From Terrimonas sp. (GTDB lineage: Bacteria > Bacteroidota > Bacteroidia > Chitinophagales > Chitinophagaceae), in the NCBI GenBank assembly GCA_016125075.1, contig WGMO01000003.1, positions 124,001-188,000 of the forward strand: DNA of 64,000 nt, given 5' to 3'. The notes beneath the pieces are model-generated. The model saw only the letters and a program-made list of their open reading frames with translations, searched no databases and was not told where the DNA came from. Shown here piece after piece: positions 1-8,082 of this stretch (position 1 is the stretch's first letter; each line of letters begins with the position of its first letter). Made by a program: the position numbers and the translations under genes.

Positions 1-1971
1 TTTTGCGAACTGATCGATGCTGCCATTAAATATTTACGGGGAAAAAAGTTTGACCTCCATCCTGATTTCCAAACCGGGGGCATGGTAGACGTTACGGATT
101 ATAACCAGGGTAAACGTGGAGGGAAAGTCAAAGTCAGGGCCCATATCGAAGAGGCGGATAAGAAAACACTGCTGATCAAGAGTGTGCCTTATAGTGTTAC
201 GACCACCCAACTGATCGATTCCATTGTAAGGGCCAATGACCAGGGCAAGATCAAAATAAAAAAAGTGACGGATAATACGGCAGCCGAGGTGGAGATCCAA
301 ATAGACCTTGCGCCCGGTATCTCCCCGGATATCACAATTGATGCGCTGTATAAATTTACCGACTGCGAGATATCCATTTCGCCCAATGCCTGTGTGATCG
401 TTGAGCATAAGCCCCAGTTCCTGGGGGTGCAGGAATTATTAAAACTGTCTGTTGATAAGACAAAAGACCTCCTCGAAAAAGAACTTAAAATCAGGCTGGC
501 GGAGCTCCAGGAAAAATGGCATTACACTTCCCTGGAAAAGATATTCTTCGAAGAAAAGATATATAAGGAGCTGGAGAAGAAACACGAAACCTGGGATAAG
601 GTTATCGAGGCTATCGATAAGGCATTTGTTCCCTTTAAAAAACAGCTAAAAAGGGAAATCACTCGCGAAGACATCATCAAACTCACCGAAAAACCGGTTC
701 GGAGGATTTACCGGCTGGATATTGATGAACTGAATGACCAGATCAAAAAACTGGAAGCGGATATCAAACAGGTCAAACATGATCTCAATAACCTGGTCGA
801 TTTTGCCGTGGCCTATTATGAAAACCTGTTGACCAAGTACGGAAAAGGGAGGGAAAGAAAAACGGAAATCCGCCAGTTTGAAGTGATCGAGGCCAAACAA
901 GTGGCGATTGCCAATACCAAATTGTTTGTGAACCGGGAAGAAGGTTTTATCGGTACCAGCCTGAAGAAAGATGAATTCCTGCTGGAATGTTCCGATCTTG
1001 ATGATATTGTAGTTTTTGCGAAGAATGGAATCATGAAAGTGGTAAAGGTGCAGGATAAAGTTTTCATCGGCAAAGATATCCTGCATGCTGCCGTTTTCAT
1101 GAAGAATGATGACCGAACTACCTATAATATGATCTACACTGATGGCAAAACGGGCGTCAGTTATGCAAAAAGGTTTAACGTGACCGGGGTAACCCGCGAC
1201 AAGGAATATGATCTCACCAGGGGTACGGAGAAAAGCAAGGTGCAATATCTTTCCGTCAATCCTAACGGTGAGGCAGAAGTGGTAAAGATCCTGCTCACCC
1301 CGGGCAGTAAAGCCAGGATCAAGGAGTTTGACTTCTATTTTGAAGAATTGGCCATAAAGGGCCGGAACAGTATGGGTAACCAGGTCACCAAGTATGCCAT
1401 CAAATCGGTCCGGTTCAAGGAAGCGGGTAAAGCCACGCTGGCGGGTAAAAAGATGTGGTTTGATGATAAGTTTGGCAGATTGAATGCAGATGAAAAAGGT
1501 ATATTCCTGGGCATGTTTGAACCTGATGACAGGATCCTGGTGATTTTCCGGGATGGCAGTTATGAGGTTACTGACCAGGAACTCACCCAGCGTTTCGACA
1601 ATGATAATATTTTTCTGATCGAGAAATTTGATCCTGAGAAGATCATTTCAGCCGTTTACCTGGATAATGAAAAGAAACAATACAATGTAAAACGGTTTAA
1701 GATTGAAACCTCTACGTTAAAAAGTAAATTCCTGTTTATCAAAGAAGGGAAGGGTAATTACCTGGAAGCGGTGACCACCGATGCCTTGCCGGTCCTGGCA
1801 GTTCAGCAGGGAAGGGGGTCGCAGGTAAGAAGGGGGAAATTCAAGATTGAAAAAGTGGTGGAAGTAATGGGTTGGAAGGCAGTGGGGAATAAATTACTGG
1901 ATTACAGCAAAAGTGTGGAGATGGAATGGGAAAGGAAACAGGATAACCAACAGCCGGAGTTATTTGGGTAG
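1..1971 (+). CDS. parC: DNA topoisomerase IV subunit A (3' part, start outside window)
   Basis: The reading frame is open from base 1, so the 5' end, including the catalytic tyrosine region, lies outside the window. An internal ATG at 82 is not a credible start because the upstream codons already encode conserved family sequence ending in FQTGGMVDV. The visible part holds the end of the breakage-reunion core, a long coiled-coil arm (about 130-260 residues in, rich in Lys/Glu) and the C-terminal beta-propeller-like repeats (GFIGTSL, then QQGRGSQVRRG near the end). The type IIA enzyme decatenates and relaxes DNA with ParE. Gyrase subunit A is the alternative; the degenerate C-terminal repeats and lack of a clear QRRGGKG GyrA box favour topoisomerase IV. 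It converges with the next gene. Confidence 0.9.
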   Translation, partial: FCELIDAAIKYLRGKKFDLHPDFQTGGMVDVTDYNQGKRGGKVKVRAHIEEADKKTLLIKSVPYSVTTTQLIDSIVRANDQGKIKIKKVTDNTAAEVEIQIDLAPGISPDITIDALYKFTDCEISISPNACVIVEHKPQFLGVQELLKLSVDKTKDLLEKELKIRLAELQEKWHYTSLEKIFFEEKIYKELEKKHETWDKVIEAIDKAFVPFKKQLKREITREDIIKLTEKPVRRIYRLDIDELNDQIKKLEADIKQVKHDLNNLVDFAVAYYENLLTKYGKGRERKTEIRQFEVIEAKQVAIANTKLFVNREEGFIGTSLKKDEFLLECSDLDDIVVFAKNGIMKVVKVQDKVFIGKDILHAAVFMKNDDRTTYNMIYTDGKTGVSYAKRFNVTGVTRDKEYDLTRGTEKSKVQYLSVNPNGEAEVVKILLTPGSKARIKEFDFYFEELAIKGRNSMGNQVTKYAIKSVRFKEAGKATLAGKKMWFDDKFGRLNADEKGIFLGMFEPDDRILVIFRDGSYEVTDQELTQRFDNDNIFLIEKFDPEKIISAVYLDNEKKQYNVKRFKIETSTLKSKFLFIKEGKGNYLEAVTTDALPVLAVQQGRGSQVRRGKFKIEKVVEVMGWKAVGNKLLDYSKSVEMEWERKQDNQQPELFG

Positions 1972-1972
1972 T

Positions 1973-1984
1973 TTGCCCGGGCAA
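1973..1984. repeat. 12-bp perfect palindrome after parC
   Basis: TTGCCCGGGCAA lies directly behind the parC stop codon. It is self-complementary with no loop and has no T-run on either side, so it is not a standard terminator. It may be chance. Confidence 0.3.
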
Positions 1985-2046
1985 GCGTATCGGCTCTACA
2001 CTTCAAAACTGCATTATTGGGTTAATTGATAGGGGATTCCATCGAT

Positions 2047-2967
2047 TTAGCGTTTCCTTCTCAACCGAATCGTGGCATTTTTTTGCAGGTCGCTGGTGAG
2101 CCGTAACTCATATTTTTTCTTTCCATCGTTGACAATCATAAGGGCAGTATTGGGAGGGATCAGCCCCAGGTTTTCTGCAAACATGCTGATCTCATTATAA
2201 GCCCTTGTGGTATCCAGCGGAATATCAAAATGGATGGACCGGGTACTAAGCCGCTGGCTGAAGGCGATTATTTGGTTATTGAAAAAAACGGATATGGAGT
2301 CGCCATCTATCTCCCCATTGTCATAAAAATCAACCTGGACGGAATCTGCATCCACTTCTATTTCCTTGACAAGTTCATTGGTACGCTCCTTATACTGGTT
2401 GTCGATATAATAATTGATCACTTTCCGTGGCTGTATGGACACCGCCACCAGTGTATCCGCTTCATCAGGTTTCCATACCTGGAAGGACTCTTTTAAGGTC
2501 CTGATGGCAAAGGCTACCGAATCCTGGTTGGAGATATCTTTATTGAGCTTCAAACTGAAATCAATAGGAGGGCAGGTATACTTGTACTGGGGCAGGCTTT
2601 GAAAGGAACCATTTAAGGATGATCCCACTTTTGCCACCCTGAGGGTAGCGGCAAAATCCATGATACAATCCACATCCATATTCATCGAAGAACCATAATA
2701 GGAGATGGGTATTTCTTTGATGAAAACAAGCCTGGAATAGGGATTATAAGTCCCTTTGACATGAAAACTCCTGAAGGTGTTTTTGAAATAATAACTGAGT
2801 ACACCGGTAATATTATTCCCCTCCTGTTTCAAGATCAGTTCGACAAGGTAATTGCTGGCGGAACTGTTCACTTTCACATTGGCATTTCCATACCAGTAGC
2901 CTTCAACATGCTGACCATTACTGCTGATCGCAATAAAAAATAATATGGTAACAAGTATTTTCTTCAT
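2047..2967 (-). CDS. Secreted protein of unknown function
   Basis: I do not recognise a named family. The chosen ATG at 2967 starts a good signal peptide (MKKILVTILFFIAISSNGQ, about 19 residues); a TTG 18 bases further upstream is less likely. The mature protein of roughly 287 residues looks beta-rich: the first half resembles a lipocalin-like ligand-binding domain seen in many Bacteroidota secreted proteins, and near residue 210-230 there is an acidic DNGEIDGDS turn typical of a small beta-sandwich domain. It follows smpB by 56 bases on the same strand and may be co-transcribed with accD-smpB, though its function need not be linked. Confidence 0.7.
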   Translation of the reverse strand: MKKILVTILFFIAISSNGQHVEGYWYGNANVKVNSSASNYLVELILKQEGNNITGVLSYYFKNTFRSFHVKGTYNPYSRLVFIKEIPISYYGSSMNMDVDCIMDFAATLRVAKVGSSLNGSFQSLPQYKYTCPPIDFSLKLNKDISNQDSVAFAIRTLKESFQVWKPDEADTLVAVSIQPRKVINYYIDNQYKERTNELVKEIEVDADSVQVDFYDNGEIDGDSISVFFNNQIIAFSQRLSTRSIHFDIPLDTTRAYNEISMFAENLGLIPPNTALMIVNDGKKKYELRLTSDLQKNATIRLRRKR

Positions 2968-3023
2968 ACTGATTTGGCAGATCAAAAACCATGCTTGTTT
3001 ACAACGATTGCTTTCCTCATCTA

Positions 3024-3458
3024 TTACCCTTCATTTCTTTTCATTTCCCGGTCTACATCCCTTTTCCGGATGGATTCCCTTTTGTCGTACAATTTCTTCC
3101 CTTTTGCAAGACCGATCTCAATTTTGGCAAGATTTTTTTCTGTAAAAAATATGCGTAAAGGGACCAGGGTATACCCTTTTTCCTTCAGTTTTGCCGCGAT
3201 CTTCCTGATTTCTCTTTTCTGCAATAACAGTTTCCGGTCTCTTACGGGATCGTGATTATTTACGGTGCCATGCGAATATTCGGCAATATGCAGGGATTTG
3301 AGGATCATTTCGCCCTTATGGATCTGGCAGTAACTATCGTTGAAACTGGCCCTGCCGGCCCTTAACGATTTCACTTCGGTACCGGTCAACATCATCCCGG
3401 CAACGTAATGTTCGTCGATATGATATTCAAAAAAGGCCTGGCGGTTTTTTAGTTCCAT
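3024..3458 (-). CDS. smpB: SsrA-binding protein SmpB
   Basis: A small RNA-binding protein that delivers tmRNA to stalled ribosomes for trans-translation. At 144 residues it has close to the normal family length. Visible family signatures are the N-terminal NRQAFFEYHIDEHYVAGM beta-barrel strand, TGTEVKSLRAGRASFNDSY, and the basic C-terminal tail with KGKKLYDKRESIRKRD, which inserts into the ribosomal mRNA channel. It starts at the ATG at 3458, 67 bases after accD, and probably shares the accD transcript. The tmRNA gene itself was not seen in this window. Confidence 0.97.
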   Translation of the reverse strand: MELKNRQAFFEYHIDEHYVAGMMLTGTEVKSLRAGRASFNDSYCQIHKGEMILKSLHIAEYSHGTVNNHDPVRDRKLLLQKREIRKIAAKLKEKGYTLVPLRIFFTEKNLAKIEIGLAKGKKLYDKRESIRKRDVDREMKRNEG

Positions 3459-3525
3459 GCTGGTATAAAAAAAGCAACAAGCAAATTAGAAAGCTATGCC
3501 TGTTGCCGTAAAAAGATTACATATT

Positions 3526-4437
3526 CTAATTTTCAAACATCGTGAATACAGTGGCCAGTTTGTCTTTCATTTCTTTTCTGTCGATGATGAAATCCAGGAA
3601 GCCGTGCTCCAATAGGAACTCGCTTCTTTGAAAACCTTCCGGCAGGTCTTTTTTAATGGTTTCTTTGATTACCCTGGGGCCGGCAAAACCGATCAATGCA
3701 CCAGGTTCGGCAATATTGAGATCCCCTAACATACCAAAGCTGGCAGAAATACCCCCAAATGTAGGGTCAGTGAGCAGGGAAATATAAGGAAGCCCGGCAT
3801 CGGACAATTGGGAAAGTTTACCGCTGGTCTTGGCTAGTTGCATCAATGAAAAGGCACTTTCCATCATGCGGGCGCCGCCACTTTTACTGATAACGATAAA
3901 AGGCAGTCGATGCTCAATACAATAATCCACCGCCCTGGAAAATTTCTCACCCATTACACTACCCAGGCTGCCCCCGATAAACTCAAAGTCCATACAGGCG
4001 ATCACGACACCATGATCCTTGATCTTGCCGGCCGCCACCCGCATTGAATCCTTGAGATCCGTCTTGCTCCAGGTTTCTTCCAGTCTTTTCTTGTAGGGTT
4101 TGAGATCGGTGAATTCAAGAAAATCCTTTGAACGGATATTGTCAAACAGTTCCGTGTATTCGCTGTTGTCAAAAAGGGTATTAAAATATTCTTCGCTGCC
4201 GATCCGGTGATGGTAATTACAATTCGGGCAAACAAAAAGGTTGTCCCTGAGGTCGGAGGCAGTGCAAATATGATTGCACTGCGGGCATTTGGTCCATAGT
4301 CCTTCCGGCGTCTCTTTTTTTTCATGCGTGGAGGTGAGGATCCCTTTTCTGATCCTCCGGAACCATCCTGTTTTGGTACTTTCTTTGCCTTCTTCACCCG
4401 CCAGGTTGGCATCAAAATCTTCAACTTGTTTTGCCAT
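3526..4437 (-). CDS. accD: Acetyl-CoA carboxylase carboxyltransferase subunit beta
   Basis: Transfers the carboxyl group from carboxybiotin to acetyl-CoA in the first step of fatty-acid synthesis, as a complex with AccA (not in this window). The 303-residue protein has the expected N-terminal zinc ribbon with four cysteines (C51, C54, C70, C73 in CPQC and CPNC) followed by the crotonase-fold domain with SKSGGARMMESAFSLMQ and DPTFGGISASFGMLGD. A TATATTTG -7 element sits 20 bases before the ATG. It heads a likely accD-smpB-(secreted protein) operon. Confidence 0.97.
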   Translation of the reverse strand: MAKQVEDFDANLAGEEGKESTKTGWFRRIRKGILTSTHEKKETPEGLWTKCPQCNHICTASDLRDNLFVCPNCNYHHRIGSEEYFNTLFDNSEYTELFDNIRSKDFLEFTDLKPYKKRLEETWSKTDLKDSMRVAAGKIKDHGVVIACMDFEFIGGSLGSVMGEKFSRAVDYCIEHRLPFIVISKSGGARMMESAFSLMQLAKTSGKLSQLSDAGLPYISLLTDPTFGGISASFGMLGDLNIAEPGALIGFAGPRVIKETIKKDLPEGFQRSEFLLEHGFLDFIIDRKEMKDKLATVFTMFEN

Positions 4438-4457
4438 AACTTTCGTTATTCAGGCAA

Positions 4458-4465
4458 CAAATATA
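4458..4465 (-). promoter_or_regulatory. Bacteroidota -7 element before accD
   Basis: TATATTTG on the minus strand matches the Bacteroidota -7 consensus TAnnTTTG and lies 20 bases upstream of the accD ATG. No clear TTG -33 element is present at the usual spacing, so the call rests on the -7 match and position. Confidence 0.5.
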
Positions 4466-4528
4466 GGGATTGTTCCACTTTATAAGGCAGGGTTGCAAAC
4501 AAAGAAATAAAGACTAACTGTATAACTA

Positions 4529-4912
4529 TCAATTGTTAGGGGCGCCACTGTCGATCCAGCAAATGATGGAATTCTTTTGGCTGACGGTCAAACTTCCTGT
4601 TTTGGGCATAATTCCCGTTACAATTGCGTTTCTGATACTGGCTCGGGCATTGAAAATTTCGGAATAGGTTGTCAATTGCCCGGGGCCATTAATGCTGCCG
4701 GTTATATGGCACCCGCTTATAGCACAGGAGTTTTGAATAATCGGTGCCACATTTGCAGCAAAGGCCTTCGGTACCGTAGAGCAATCCAGTGTTCCTCCAC
4801 CACCTCCGGATCCCCCTCCGGGGTTTCCGCCAGTGCCCCCATTACTGCTTTTACTACAGGAAACAAGGATGGACATGGAAAACAGGCTTAAAGCGAAAAT
4901 TATTTTTTTCAT
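4529..4912 (-). CDS. Small lipoprotein with putative c-type haem motif (CX4CH)
   Basis: A 127-residue protein with a lipoprotein signal (lipobox LVSC, lipidated Cys19), then a glycine-rich linker (about residues 24-40) and a compact domain. Residues 63-69 read CAISGCH, a CX4CH arrangement rather than the usual CXXCH, and a methionine in GIMPKTG about 35 residues later is placed like a sixth haem ligand. Small cytochrome-like lipoproteins of this layout (CxxxxCH, then MP) are common in Bacteroidota and are often annotated as planctomycete-type cytochrome c. Haem binding is an inference. The gene is flanked by accD and cysM and seems independent of them. Confidence 0.7.
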   Translation of the reverse strand: MKKIIFALSLFSMSILVSCSKSSNGGTGGNPGGGSGGGGGTLDCSTVPKAFAANVAPIIQNSCAISGCHITGSINGPGQLTTYSEIFNARASIRNAIVTGIMPKTGSLTVSQKNSIICWIDSGAPNN

Positions 4913-5078
4913 ATTCAGCGGTTTTATTGCTTATTGAATATGAATCGGCGGTAGCTGTAAAATAGTTGCCCACTGCATTAATATTATTTGGCCTGCACCA
5001 GGAGGATTATAAATGGCTAACTAAAATCCAATGAAGGATTTGTATAAGGGATGCTTTGTGTACGTAAGTTGATCACAC

Positions 5079-5954
5079 TTATCCAAAGAGGTCACTGCTC
5101 AGGTAGCGGTCACCGCGGTCACAGGCTATAAAGACAATACAACCAGCAGCAAGTTCCTTTGCCAGCCTGATGGCCACTGAGGCTGCGCCACCGCTGCTCA
5201 TGCCCGCAAATAATCCTTCTACCTTGGCCAGCTGACGGGCCATACGGGTGGCTTCTTCCTGCGACACATCAAAGATCCTGTCGACCCTTTCCGGTTCAAA
5301 AATCTTTGGGAGATATTCCCTGGGCCATCTGCGAATGCCGGGAATCGATGACTCTTCAGTAGGTTGACAGCCGATGATCTGGATGTTTTTATTTTTTTCT
5401 TTTAAAAACCTTGAACATCCCATGATCGTTCCCGTGGTCCCCATTGAACTTACAAAATGGGTGACCTGTTCCTGTGTATCCTGCCAGATCTCAGGACCCG
5501 TTGTCAGGTAGTGAGCCCCATAGTTATCGGGATTCGCAAACTGGTTCAATATATAGGCTTCGCCTTTTTGGGCTTTATCTTCTGCATAGTCCCTGCAGGC
5601 TTCAATCGAGTCGAGTAAGGTTACTTTAGCTCCGTATGCTTCCATCGTTAAGGTCCTTTCCCTGGTGGAAGAAGAAGGCATTACCAGTTCCATTTCCAGG
5701 TCAAAGATGCTTGCAATCATCGCCAGTGCAATACCGGTGTTACCACTGGTCGCTTCAATCAATTTAGATCCAGGTTGAATCTCCCCCCTTTCCATGGCGG
5801 AACGGATCATGTGTAAGGCCGGCCGGTCTTTAACACTGCCACCCGGGTTATTCCCTTCAAGTTTTGCATAAATGCGTATAGCCGGATTGGGGTTCAGTTT
5901 TTTAATTTCAACCAGGGGTGTCCTGCCTACGATATCTGCTATATTGGCCATCAT
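5079..5954 (-). CDS. cysM: Cysteine synthase (O-acetylserine sulfhydrylase, CysM type)
   Basis: PLP enzyme that makes cysteine from O-acetylserine and sulfide or thiosulfate. It contains the PLP lysine in GGSVKDRPA (about residue 42), the substrate loop EATSGNTGIALA, and the phosphate-binding GTTGTIMG. At about 291 residues it is the short CysM form without a regulatory domain. The ATG at 5954 overlaps the TGA of cysE by one base (TGATG), indicating translational coupling; the TTG at 5957 is less likely. Its substrate is supplied by the product of the upstream gene. Confidence 0.95.
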   Translation of the reverse strand: MMANIADIVGRTPLVEIKKLNPNPAIRIYAKLEGNNPGGSVKDRPALHMIRSAMERGEIQPGSKLIEATSGNTGIALAMIASIFDLEMELVMPSSSTRERTLTMEAYGAKVTLLDSIEACRDYAEDKAQKGEAYILNQFANPDNYGAHYLTTGPEIWQDTQEQVTHFVSSMGTTGTIMGCSRFLKEKNKNIQIIGCQPTEESSIPGIRRWPREYLPKIFEPERVDRIFDVSQEEATRMARQLAKVEGLFAGMSSGGAASVAIRLAKELAAGCIVFIACDRGDRYLSSDLFG

Positions 5955-6763
5955 CAAATATTTGTTTGTTCCACCACTTCCACCTGTGCTTTATGGTAAA
6001 CAGTAGAATGAGGAGGGACCGATTTAGTGAGCCATACATTACCCCCGATAATACTGTAATGACCGATCACTGTATCACCCCCCAGGATGGTGGCACCGGA
6101 ATAGATGATCACATGATCTTCCACGTTCGGGTGACGTTTAGTAAACGCCATATTTTTTTCAACGCTCAGGGCTCCTAATGTCACCCCCTGGTATAATTTC
6201 ACATGATTACCGATCCGGGTTGTTTCCCCAATCACAATCCCTGTTCCATGGTCGATAAAAAAATATTCACCGATGGAAGCAGCCGGATGGATATCGATTC
6301 CTGTTTTTGAATGTGCATACTCCGTAATGATCCTTGGAATCAGCGGTATATCAAGCCCCAGCAAGGCATGGGCGATCCGGTAAAAGGAAATGGCATAAAA
6401 ACCCGGGTAAGCCCTGATGATTTCAAACCGGGTCCTGGCGGCGGGATCCCCGCTCAGTAAAGCTTCCAGGTCGGTATTGAGTAACCGGTATAGTTCTGGT
6501 ATCTGGTTAAAAAATGCTGCGGCTTTTTCACGATTGTCACAACCACTGCAGGCCTTGGTGGCATCAAAAAGATGCACCAGTTCCAGCGACAAATTATCAA
6601 AACTGGCTTTTATTTCTTCCAGCGAAGCATGAAAACAGGCAGATTTTTCCGGATACAGGAGGCAGATCAGTTTTTCAACCCATCCCGCAATTTTCTCATT
6701 GGGAGGAACGGCCTCTACTGCCTGCTGTTTTTCGTAGATGTACCGGTAAAATTCATTGGTCAT
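5954..6763 (-). CDS. cysE: Serine O-acetyltransferase
   Basis: Acetylates serine with acetyl-CoA, giving O-acetylserine for cysteine synthesis. The N-terminal half (about 1-140) is helical. The C-terminal half is a left-handed beta-helix of hexapeptide repeats with GIDIHPAASIGEYFFIDHGTG, where the His of DHGTG is catalytic, followed by IGNHVKLYQGVTLGA. The length of 269 residues matches the longer EpsC-like form. The C-terminus lacks the terminal Ile-containing tail of enteric CysE in its exact form but does end in NI, which may dock CysM. It forms an operon with cysM by a one-base stop/start overlap. Confidence 0.95.
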   Translation of the reverse strand: MTNEFYRYIYEKQQAVEAVPPNEKIAGWVEKLICLLYPEKSACFHASLEEIKASFDNLSLELVHLFDATKACSGCDNREKAAAFFNQIPELYRLLNTDLEALLSGDPAARTRFEIIRAYPGFYAISFYRIAHALLGLDIPLIPRIITEYAHSKTGIDIHPAASIGEYFFIDHGTGIVIGETTRIGNHVKLYQGVTLGALSVEKNMAFTKRHPNVEDHVIIYSGATILGGDTVIGHYSIIGGNVWLTKSVPPHSTVYHKAQVEVVEQTNI

Positions 6764-6898
6764 AAAACGGTCCTTTGTGCCCTGTGAAATTAGGTTATTT
6801 ATAACAGGAGAATTTCAGATTAGTTGCGAATTGGGAAATTTAATGGTTAAGAAAAACCGAAAATACGCGTGCCCGGTTAAAAATGTATTGGAAACAAA

Positions 6899-6921
6899 AC
6901 AGCCCCTCGGGGAGGGGCTGT
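6899..6921 (-). terminator. Rho-independent terminator of fbaA
   Basis: A perfect 10-bp stem (ACAGCCCCTC with GAGGGGCTGT) and a 3-base loop, followed on the minus strand by TTTGTTTC. It lies 20 bases beyond the fbaA stop and ahead of cysE. Confidence 0.85.
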
Positions 6922-6941
6922 CAAAATTAATCTTATACAGA

Positions 6942-8009
6942 TCATGCATTCCTGTTCAGACAGTTCAGGTCTTCAAAGGCGACCTCGAGTCTTTTAATAA
7001 AGCTTTCCTCTCCTTTTCGTAACCAGTTTCGGGGGTCATAATATTTCTTATTGGGCTTATCTTCCCCTTCCGGATTCCCTAACTGACCCTGCAGGTAAGC
7101 CTCATTCTTTTTATAATTGTTCAGCACGCCTTCCCAGAAAGCCCATTGCATATCGGTATCGATATTCATTTTGATAGCGCCGTATCCGATAGCTTCCCTG
7201 ATCTGGTGTTGCGGACTACCGCTACCGCCATGAAATACAAAATAAACGGGCTTAGGGGCCGTCTTGAATTCTTTTTCAATATAAACCTGGCTGTTGTGTA
7301 AGATAACAGGGCGCAATTCAACATTGCCGGGTTTATACACACCATGCACGTTCCCAAAAGCAGCAGCCACGGTAAAGAGGTTGCCCACCTTACCCAATTC
7401 CTTATATGCATAAGCAACATGTTCAGGTTGTGTATAGAGTTTATCATTCTCAACATCACTGTTGTCAACACCATCTTCTTCACCACCCGTTACTCCTAAT
7501 TCAATTTCAATCGCCATCCCCAGGGGTTTCATCCTTTTGAAAAATTCAACAGATGTGCTGATATTTTCTTCAATGGGTTCTTCACTCAGGTCAAGCATAT
7601 GGCTGCTGAAAAGCGGTTGCCCTTTTTCTTTATGGTATTGTACACCGGCGTCAATCAGGCCACTGATCCAGGGCAGCCATTTTTTGGCAGCATGATCAGT
7701 ATGCAGGACGACAGGTACCCCATAATATTTCGCAACATTATGGATATGCAGGGCGCCGGAAATGGCCCCGCTGATATTGGCCTGCATGTTGTCATTGGGC
7801 ATCCCTTTGCCAGCGATGAACTGGGCACCGCCATTGGAAAACTGGATGATCACAGGTGAATTGACCTTGGCAGCTGTTTCCAGTACGGCATTGATACTGT
7901 TGGTGCCGATGGTATTGACGGCAGGTAAGGCAAACTGATTGTCTTTGGCATCGTTTAAGAGGGCTTCCAGTTCTTGGCCGAACAGGACCCCGGGTTGGTA
8001 TTTACTCAT
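6942..8009 (-). CDS. fbaA: Class II fructose-bisphosphate aldolase
   Basis: Zinc-dependent glycolytic/gluconeogenic aldolase interconverting fructose-1,6-bisphosphate with DHAP and glyceraldehyde-3-phosphate. The 355-residue length fits the class IIA FbaA group. VVLHTDHAAKK at about 101-110 supplies the catalytic Asp and a zinc His; NVHGVYKPGNV and VFHGGSGSP supply further zinc/phosphate ligands, and NIDTDMQWAFW is the DHAP phosphate loop. It is monocistronic, with a strong terminator after it. Confidence 0.96.
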   Translation of the reverse strand: MSKYQPGVLFGQELEALLNDAKDNQFALPAVNTIGTNSINAVLETAAKVNSPVIIQFSNGGAQFIAGKGMPNDNMQANISGAISGALHIHNVAKYYGVPVVLHTDHAAKKWLPWISGLIDAGVQYHKEKGQPLFSSHMLDLSEEPIEENISTSVEFFKRMKPLGMAIEIELGVTGGEEDGVDNSDVENDKLYTQPEHVAYAYKELGKVGNLFTVAAAFGNVHGVYKPGNVELRPVILHNSQVYIEKEFKTAPKPVYFVFHGGSGSPQHQIREAIGYGAIKMNIDTDMQWAFWEGVLNNYKKNEAYLQGQLGNPEGEDKPNKKYYDPRNWLRKGEESFIKRLEVAFEDLNCLNRNA

Positions 8010-8082
8010 TATTGCGTTTTGTTTTGCGTTGCGAAGATAAGATGCAATTTTTTATTGCTCTAACAATTGCCCCTTACACTTG

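Noticed and set aside
82..1971. ATG at 82 as the start of the topoisomerase subunit
   Set aside because: The frame is open from base 1 and the upstream codons encode conserved family sequence; the real start is outside the window.
1973..1984. Palindrome after parC as a terminator
   Set aside because: It has no loop and no T-run on either strand.
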